Notes under the pieces: model-generated
Database searches by the model: none
What the model saw: only the letters and a program-made list of their open reading frames with translations
Told to the model about the DNA's origin: nothing
NCBI GenBank assembly: GCA_029948255.1
Contig: JALIZF010001530.1
Span: 322,691 to 386,690, forward strand
Source: Telmatactis stephensoni
Taxonomy: Eukaryota; Cnidaria; Anthozoa; Actiniaria; Isophelliidae
Direction: 5' to 3'
Length of the DNA stretch: 64,000 bases
Position numbers and translations under genes: made by a program
In this document: positions 57,153-64,000 of the stretch, piece by piece
Numbering within the stretch: the stretch's first letter is position 1
Layout: the number at the start of each line of letters is the position of its first letter

Positions 57153-57731
57153 GGCCCGGTCCAGACGGCGTATTTCTCATGTACTTAATTGCTGCCGTAC
57201 ATAATTCAGAATTAAAGTGCTACTTGGATGAAAATCCATGAAAATTAAAGAATGGCTTAAAACATTGCTTAATTTTTGCTTAATGAATCCAATGGTCACC
57301 ATGAAGCAACATTTTCTTTGCATTCAAAAGAAACAGGTAGAAACTTTTGAGTATTCAAGCTTTCAAATTGTGTATGTATGACGTCATACATACAACCCTA
57401 TTGTTCTTTAAGATTTTGAATGATAATTTCTCTATAATGAAGGACATTAAATCGCAAAACTCAAACGATGATGGCCTAGTTTTTCAGCTGTGTTCATCTT
57501 CAGATAGAAATAATCAGTTTTAATCAGAATATAACCGATTTTTGTCCAAGTGGCCCTTTAAGTACGGCAAAAATACGACAGGGCCTGTCGTGTTACACGG
57601 CAAAGGAGTGGCAACTGACTCACACTGCGTACTTTTGTAGTGCCGAATCAAATAGATATTCCTGTAATCCAGCTTTACATTATGTACGGCAGCAATTAAG
57701 TACATGAAAAATACACCATCTGGACTGGGCC
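57153..57731. mobile_element. Harbinger-type MITE containing a TTAA MITE
   Basis: TAA duplications (57150-57152, 57732-57734). Ends read GGCCCGGTCCAGACGGCGTA on the left and, in reverse complement, GGCCCAGTCCAGATGGTGTA on the right, with similarity continuing through TCATGTACTTAATTGCTGCC. The 3-bp TWA target and GGCC start suggest PIF/Harbinger mobilisation. The interior from 57216 to 57557 is a later TTAA insertion. Confidence 0.8.
57216..57557. mobile_element. 342-bp TTAA MITE nested in a MITE
   Basis: TTAA flanks (57212-57215, 57558-57561). Ends read AGTGCTACTTGGATGAAAAT on the left and, in reverse complement, AGGGCCACTTGGACAAAAAT on the right. The interior includes TATGACGTCATACATA. The same end is at 33994. 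Younger than the Harbinger MITE that surrounds it. Confidence 0.8.
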
Positions 57732-57954
57732 TAAGTTTTCGAGGGTCTGAGTTTCCGAGACACCCCAGTAAAATCACATATTGTTGTTGTTTATTTGCAC
57801 TCTTTTTTGTACATTTTTAAAAAGAATTATAAAATGTATAATTAATGGTAGTGAGCACAGCTACTTAAAATAGCTAAAAAAAGCTAATCAGGTAAAGTAG
57901 CTATGGTCTATTGTGCATAAAGTAATATTAACAAATAGTAATTTATAGAATGTA

Positions 57955-59345
57955 CAGTACAGCTCAGATGTATTGTAACATTTTCCGCGCAATTTTCTTC
58001 GCTCTCGCGCGTGTAACTTCTGCTTAGTTTTCGCACATATGAGTGTTTTTGCGTGTAATAAAAACACGCAATTTCGTCCACAAACGCGCAATTTCTTCCG
58101 CGCAATTTAATACTAATTACATGTAACTTCTGGTAATTTGTTGTCGTTGTAATCAGTTTATATAATTTCTAGTATAAGACCTCATGAACTTCGACAGGAC
58201 AATTTATCAGTTTGCCATTCCAAGTGGTTTACGCATTACAATTTCACGGCAATCGATAACGTTTGTTTACTTTGCAGCTGTGTTAGACTCGTTTCTCGCT
58301 TGCTCGATCGGTAGATTCCTCCATATTCATTTCTACTTATTAGTCAAACCATAATCAAAGAAATCCAAACTGATTCTCACGTTATTGCTTCGACGGCTTT
58401 CAAAATGGCGTGGATGGCTTCGTACTCTATCTATGTACAGGGTTGGCGAAAAACAAGATCGAAATTTTTGCATGCCTGGAAGCGCTTGAGGATTCTTATC
58501 AGAGGTAGAACATTTTCAAATAAACATTTTCTGGATTTCGAAGAGAAATGTGGAAAAATATTGGACTGCTGGACGTTTAGTTATTTGAGGACCGTGTTCA
58601 GGCTGCCGGACGTTTATAGTCACTTCGTTTTTCGAAAACCTTGTCCGGCTGTCGGACACGGAGACACTTCGTATAAAGTTTGTAGATAAATAAACGATGT
58701 TGAAATGAAATGTGTCTATTTATTCTAACTCGTGGTATTAATAGTTACACTGGAGTAAATCTATTTGATATTAAACAATTTTCCTGCCTGCTTGAGTGAT
58801 AAAATCTAGCATAATTTCAGAAACTCTGATTATCTTGGCGTGACTAATGAGCTGGCGCCATGATGTCTGACTGAATAATCGTGAAATTTGTGCAAAGAAA
58901 ATACGACTAAAAAATTGAAGAGATACAAACAAAAACTTCGAAGAGCAAGATGAGCACGTAGTTTTTTTTGTCTGACTAGTAAGCTGGTGCCAATTTCGTG
59001 CGAAGAACAACTGAAAATTGTAGGGATAAAAACAAGACATCGAAGAGCAAGTACTGGCCGTTCGTGTATTATTTTTACAGTTCGTTTCTGTCAGCCAGAT
59101 TTTTGGTAAGTTTCATTTGGAAAAAGCAAGAAATCTTGACTCTATTCGAAATGATAATTGGTAGCATAGCGTTAAGTCTTAATACACGTTATGCATAACA
59201 AAAGAAAATTACACGCATGTGGACAGATTACACTCATTTACACGCGATTTCGTCCGCTCAGGTTACACGCATGCCTAGACGAAAATGAGTGTAATACACG
59301 CAAAAAAACTCCACGCGCATGTTACAATACATCTGAGCTGTACTG
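57955..59345. mobile_element. Second TA-flanked CAGTAC element, 1.39 kb
   Basis: TA duplications (57953-57954, 59346-59347). Terminal inverted repeats start CAGTACAGCTCAGATGTATT and share GTAACAT, then diverge into CGCGCAATTT- and ACACGC-rich subterminal sequence. It has the same six-base terminus and TA target as the 52.35 kb element, so probably the same transposase type. One open frame (58405-58689, plus strand, MAWMASYSIYVQGW start) has no recognisable domain. Confidence 0.75.
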
Positions 59346-59384
59346 TAGAAAAAAGGATGAGGGGGAAAGAAAAAAAAATCAAAA

Positions 59385-59425
<41 letters not shown>
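59385..59425. repeat. (TAA)n microsatellite
   Basis: About 13 ATA/TAA units after a purine-rich stretch, immediately downstream of the CAGTAC element. Confidence 0.9.
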
Positions 59426-60161
59426 CAGAAAGAATAAATAGAGTTATCAAACATGAGCATTTGAAGAAGATATGTCAGCAAATGACAGGAAGTTAATAAT
59501 CGGCAAACAATAAGTCATTTATAGATTTTTTGAAGACATTACGGCTCTTAGCTTTTTGATCATTAGATAGAGAATTCGCTCGTTTCGCCTTTATGCCTAA
59601 GTTCTCTCTGTTTACAATTAAGCTGAAACGAGTAGAATAAATTATTCTTGGCTTGACATGGAGTCAGTGTCAGTTTCAGGCCGGAGCAATGATCCTGATT
59701 TGGCGACAGTACTGTGCAGTTATCAGCAGCGAACAAATACTTCACCAAACACTATACTATACACTATACGACTTTTTAATTCCGAGAAAAAAAGAAAACC
59801 TTTCTAGTAAAGCAAAGAACTACACTGTTGATTGTAAAGTAAGTTTACATGACTTGGCGCCATTTCGAGTATCGGCATTTCGAGACTCTTTCGAGTATCG
59901 GCATAAAAACACATAATTGTCGAACGCTAAACATTACTTATACAATTAATAAACACTTACCATTATATATTTCCCACAAACAAGTAGTAAACTCCCAAAA
60001 TCGCACAAAAAAAACTCAGCTTCAAAGAGTAGAAGTGACCTGCCTTTTCACGGTGACTTGTCGGTTGATCACAGTGCTTCTAGGCCATCCCAGTGTGCAT
60101 TGCAACTTGCCGGTGAAACACAGGATACCCACTCACGAATGATAACGATCACTTTAGCTCG

Positions 60162-60242
60162 CGTCCTCGGAGACCCAGGGCGTCAGGGAGGGGGGAGGGG
60201 AGCTCCCTTCCCCCCTCCCTGACGCCCTGGGTCTCCGAGGAC
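60162..60242. repeat. Near-perfect 80-bp hairpin
   Basis: GTCCTCGGAGACCCAGGGCG and the following TCAGGGAGGGGGGA pair with the inverted copy ending at 60242 around a centre GGGAGCTCCC. Arms are about 39 bp with almost no mismatch. The terminal word is the kind seen at DNA-transposon ends, so this may be two TIRs joined after internal deletion. Confidence 0.9.
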
Positions 60243-60415
60243 GTTTAGCTCGAATTTACATAAACAAGCTACGTTTTCAGGGTATTTGTTTTTATGGTTG
60301 GAGCCCTACAAACAGCAAGGATAATCTATCCGAACAAACATAAGGAAGTTTCTCTCTGTGTGTGCAGCAAAATATCGCTATAAATATGAAATCTCACGTA
60401 GTACTAGACATTATT

Positions 60416-61118
60416 AGACAAGGCGCATTTTCGAGAAATCAGATACCTGGAGGCATTTTGGAGTAGAGGCTAGTAACATAACTATTCTAAACTAATTTTT
60501 CATGCTGAATCCGAATATGGCTGTTACCAAGACGTATTCTGCAATCTTATAGTGTAAATGACGTATTTTGTGAATTGCTACAGTCATTTCTACTAACGGC
60601 TTTTTCATGTAATTCCAAAAGTTCCCAAACTTAAAAACAATTACCATGGCTGGAAAGAGCATATCAATATCAGTAAAACTGTGAAGTTTGAAGGATATCA
60701 GTTGAAAAATCAAGGAGATACGAATTTTCAAAAAACGAAATTTTGTATGAAAACACTTACAGTTATGCAAGAGATACAAACAAATTTCGATTTTTGAAAA
60801 TTCGTATCTCCTTGATTTTTCAACTTATATCCTTCAAACTTCACAGTTCTACTGATTTTGATGTGCTCTTTCCAGCTATGGTAATTGTTTTTAAGTTTGG
60901 GAACTTTTGGAATTACATGAAAAAGCCGTTAGTATGAAATGACTGTAGCAATTCACAAAACACGTCTTACACGTATAAGATTGCAGAATACGTCTTGGTA
61001 ACAGTCATATTCGCATTCCGCATGAAAAATCGGCTTAGAATAGTTATGTTACCAGCCTCTACCCCAAAATGCCTTCTGCACTTTTTGCGATCGACTTTTT
61101 CAATTTTGCGCCTTGTCT
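60416..61118. mobile_element. 0.7 kb palindromic MITE
   Basis: Arms of about 350 bp (60416-60770, 60778-61118) are inverted copies with around 90 percent identity by eye, starting AGACAAGGCGCATTTT. Words such as TTACCATGGCTGGAAAGAGC and CATGTAATTCCAAAAGTTCC occur in both arms. The loop is under 10 bp. Open frames on both strands within the arms are reciprocal copies. Confidence 0.85.
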
Positions 61119-61589
61119 ATATGTAGTGTAACGCAATTGACGGTCACTTGTCATAGACATAACTAGCGGGTCAGACTTGTACTATTGAGGTCACAGCCGT
61201 GCTCGGACTGGCTCCTGACTGTCGATCAAAACGATAAATAAAATTCTAACTTTAAATCTCTCATTATATTCTATCTGAAGTATTAGTTACTGCCTCAATA
61301 TACGTCTCAAAGTATACAGTCAGCCGATTACAAGATTTGAAACTTAATAAAAAGCCAAGCCGTAGACGCACAGATTTCTTGCCGAGTTATTAAAGAATCA
61401 TAGCTGAGGTGACATGAATTTTAAAATTTCGGTGACGCGAATCTCTTGTCTACAGGTGCAACTAGAATTTCTACCTCAAAATAGTCTAGACTTTTATAAA
61501 TCTGAAGTCATCCGAGGGCATTTCTGGTAGAATTCGAACTGATGTCCAGCTCTGAAATTAGCGCTGACCGCGAGTCGCTCCATGTCGCT

Positions 61590-61705
61590 TGATTCCTCTC
61601 CTTCTTCTCCTCCCCCATCTTCCCCTCCTTTAACCGCCCGCCTCCCATACCCTCCACTCCCTTCCTCATCCTCCTTCCCACTCCTCCCCTCCCTTCCACT
61701 CCCGC
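61590..61705. repeat. Pyrimidine-rich low-complexity tract
   Basis: CTCCTCCCCC-type sequence over about 115 bp, giving artefactual Pro/Ser or Gly/Arg open frames. Confidence 0.85.
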
Positions 61706-61720
61706 ATTTATACTATTTAT

Positions 61721-62288
61721 GCGATATCCTCGGACGGACAGACAGTTTTATACTCTCAACCATATAAGGTATTATTGTAAGGTCCCGTATGTTTACACAT
61801 TTGCGAGTGAGTGAGTGACTCATTTGCATATTCTGCCCCGTCACTATAACTCGTGAATTTGCAATCCACGAATTAAAAATTGCAACAAATTTTACGTCAA
61901 AGGATTGGTCAGTTGACTCACTAATTAGCATATTGTGCTCGCACAGCACGTGAAAGTGCGTAACATAAATTTGCATAGAGTTCCACGCTACATGCATCAG
62001 ATGCATCATGCGATATCCTCGGACGGACAGACAGTTTTATACTCTCAACCATATAAGGTATTATTGTAAGGTCCCGTATGTTTACACATTTGCGAGTGAG
62101 TGAGTGACTCATTTGCATATTCTGCCCCGTCACTATAACTCGTGAATTTGCAATCCACGAATTAAAAATTGCAACAAATTTTACGTCAAAGGATTGGTCA
62201 GTTGACTCACTAATTAGCATATTGTGCTCGCACAGCACGTGAAAGTGCGTAACATAAATTTGCATAGAGTTCCACGCTACATGCATCA
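61721..62288. repeat. 289-bp tandem duplication
   Basis: The unit beginning GCGATATCCTCGGACGGACA at 61721 repeats at 62010 with near-perfect identity, the second copy ending near 62288. It contains TGCGAGTGAGTGAGTGACTC and CTCGTGAATTTGCAATCCAC. A partial inverted copy (ATGCATGTAGCGTGGAACTC) follows at about 62468-62570. Related diverged sequence lies at 41.6 and 49.8 kb. The long minus-strand open frames across it come from the duplication. Confidence 0.9.
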
Positions 62289-62599
62289 GGAACCGGAAAT
62301 AAGATTAAATTCTTTTCTTTTGTTTATTTGGTGATGTTTACTGCTAATTAGTTGATATTATTTCCCAAATATTATGCTTGTACTTTTAAAAAAATCATGT
62401 CTTCCAAACCTAAAAACATACAAATAGTTATTCTAAATAGAGCGAATTCTCTATTTCCAGTTCCTGATGCATGTAGCGTGGAACTCTATGCTACGCACTT
62501 GCACGTGCTGTGAACAATTTGCGAGTGCAATATGCTACTTAGCGAGTCGAATGGTTGTCTCAATGCAAGTTTTGAGCTGGCGTTTGGGTCAACATCAGG

Positions 62600-64000
62600 T
62601 TTAAGTTTCGGGTCGTTTTAGTGCTTGTATTTGAATGAGCTGTTGCAATATTGCTGTGTATATAACAAGCAATCACCTACTAAAACGACAAGCAAAAATA
62701 ATGCTGCATTTTTGAGATTTTCAAAAACAACTTTTGATGTACAAGCTGCGGAGAAAATGTCTCACAAGAGACACAAAGAACTGAAATATATCTTGACATC
62801 GATGAAGAGTTGGAAGTCGGCTTTTTCACGTAAAGTAAGTGTATATTTTAGCAATATTTCCAAAGTGTTCTCGTGGTGTTTTGCGTACTTCGAGTATTTT
62901 TTACGCTGTCGGTATGCCAAGAATAGAAATACAGCATGCGTGGAAACTTTTGTGATTTAAAGAAAATCAAGCAGATTAAATCTCCTAAAATCACTTTGAA
63001 ATGTTGTGCATCTGTATGAATTTTTCTATTCAGCGTACCGCTTGTCTGAAGCTCATTCAGAAGCTCATCAATTTTGCGAGATATTAAATAGGAAAACCAA
63101 TTTTGACGATGTTCGATTTTTTGCTATTTTAAAAACGTTGATCGATTTAATTATGACACCATATAAAACTTTGATCTTATCCTCATATTTAGTGTAGAAA
63201 CCAAGTCCATTGGTACGCATTAAGTTGTCCATTGCGCCAAATGCAAATGTGCGGTGCGGTCTGAAAAAACTACTTCGAGTCACCTCAAGGTCCTTATTGG
63301 TGTCGCTCAGTGGTACGCCAACATGGCGGTTCCATACATTCTTACCAAACATTAAAGCAAAGTGAAATATTCATATCTTGCTAACGAGAAAACATTTTGA
63401 CTCTAACTTTTGCATACAAGCATAGTTTTGGTTGTTCTTTCAGATACAATTACTTTGATTTCTGTTAGAGCTCTAAAAAGGCCTAATAAAATTTGATCAC
63501 CTTCATGTCACGTGATTGGAGTATTGGTAATATGTCCCTGGGGATTGCATATAAATGAGAACACATGTTGAACTCCCTTCAGTTCATTCATTCAGTAAAG
63601 CAATGAATCATGTTCAAGTAATATGTTACGCACGGAGTAGACGTGCTGTATGTCTTATCTGTCAAAGGAAGAATATTCTGCGTGCAATATTTGGTTTTAG
63701 TTGTTTTTCTTCTCCATTACAACTACCTGACTTAACCAATGCATCTGTCATGTGACAGATAATATAGTCCGGTCCATTATAGGGAAAATATTGTGACAAA
63801 TCGCGTACAAGCACCAAATTTGGTACAGATGTTCCTTTAAGTGTATGAAACAACTTCAGAAGTGGTGCCAAGAGATTCAAGTATTTTAAAGGGGTTGACG
63901 CCCATTTTAATTAATTTTTGCACTCCTTCACTCTGCAATGAAACGAGGCTGCAATATGTACTTTGATGCTTTATTTAAGCTCAATAATTACTAGTATGGC
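62600..64000. other. Right end of the window, nothing assignable
   Basis: One frame from ATG 62757 (MSHKRHKELKYILTSMKSWK) ends near a GTAAGTG donor at about 62835 and could be a first exon, but no partner exon or domain is visible. ATGAAACGAGGCTGCAATAT near 63935 resembles the subterminal word of the CXC element. Confidence 0.35.

Noticed and set aside
61508..61699. Gly/Arg-rich minus-strand frame
   Set aside because: Read from a pyrimidine-rich low-complexity tract.
61713..62286. Two overlapping minus-strand open frames with identical residues
   Set aside because: Artefact of the 289-bp tandem duplication.

Overview
The window looks like metazoan nuclear DNA, most probably from an anthozoan cnidarian (coral or sea anemone). 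That is an inference from the mix of mobile-element families: a Kolobok-like THAP transposon with a P2X7-ballast gene, Penelope-like, DIRS and Polinton-type fossils, Harbinger, CR1/L2-like LINE tails and a tRNA-derived SINE. Supporting signs are spliceosomal introns, AT-rich spacers and no operons. I found no convincing single-copy host gene; the window is a transposon graveyard with deep nesting.

Region 4.8-32.1 kb is one nested stack. The oldest layer is a Penelope-like retroelement (PLE) on the minus strand, broken into three pieces (31.89-29.79 kb, 20.04-19.66 kb, 4.98-4.82 kb). It carries RT, a GIY-YIG region and a hammerhead ribozyme motif. Its first gap is a 14.7 kb Kolobok-like DNA transposon (4984-19658; TTAA duplication; 18-bp inverted ends). 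Two convergent genes lie inside it: a P2X7-ballast-domain gene (plus) and a multi-exon THAP transposase (minus) whose exons splice in frame almost throughout. The transposase is itself interrupted by a PIF/Harbinger element (15686-17649), and its large intron holds a TIR element containing a LINE. The second gap is a 9.75 kb element with long inverted ends (20038-29790). It encodes a broken protein with two CxxC/HxxxC zinc modules, a PIN/FEN-like nuclease-type region and a C-terminal CXC (tesmin/TSO1) domain. A 3.35 kb fold-back element is nested in its left arm. I regard the P2X7-ballast/Kolobok association and the zinc/PIN-like/CXC element as the most interesting systems here.

Region 32.2-44.8 kb holds a TTAA MITE, a second fossil of the zinc/PIN-like/CXC family (34.7-35.8 kb), a frame-broken DIRS-type element truncated in its tyrosine recombinase (38.3-41.4 kb), and a decayed protein-primed DNA polymerase next to an A32-like packaging ATPase (Polinton/adintovirus type, 42.4-44.15 kb) with a LINE tail attached.

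Region 44.8-64 kb has almost no coding sequence. It contains a tRNA-derived SINE, a head-to-head pair of PLE fragments (54-55.4 kb), two TA-flanked CAGTAC-ended elements, a Harbinger MITE containing a TTAA MITE, a near-perfect 80-bp hairpin, a 0.7 kb palindromic MITE and a 289-bp tandem duplication. Coordinates of splice sites and element ends were read by eye.
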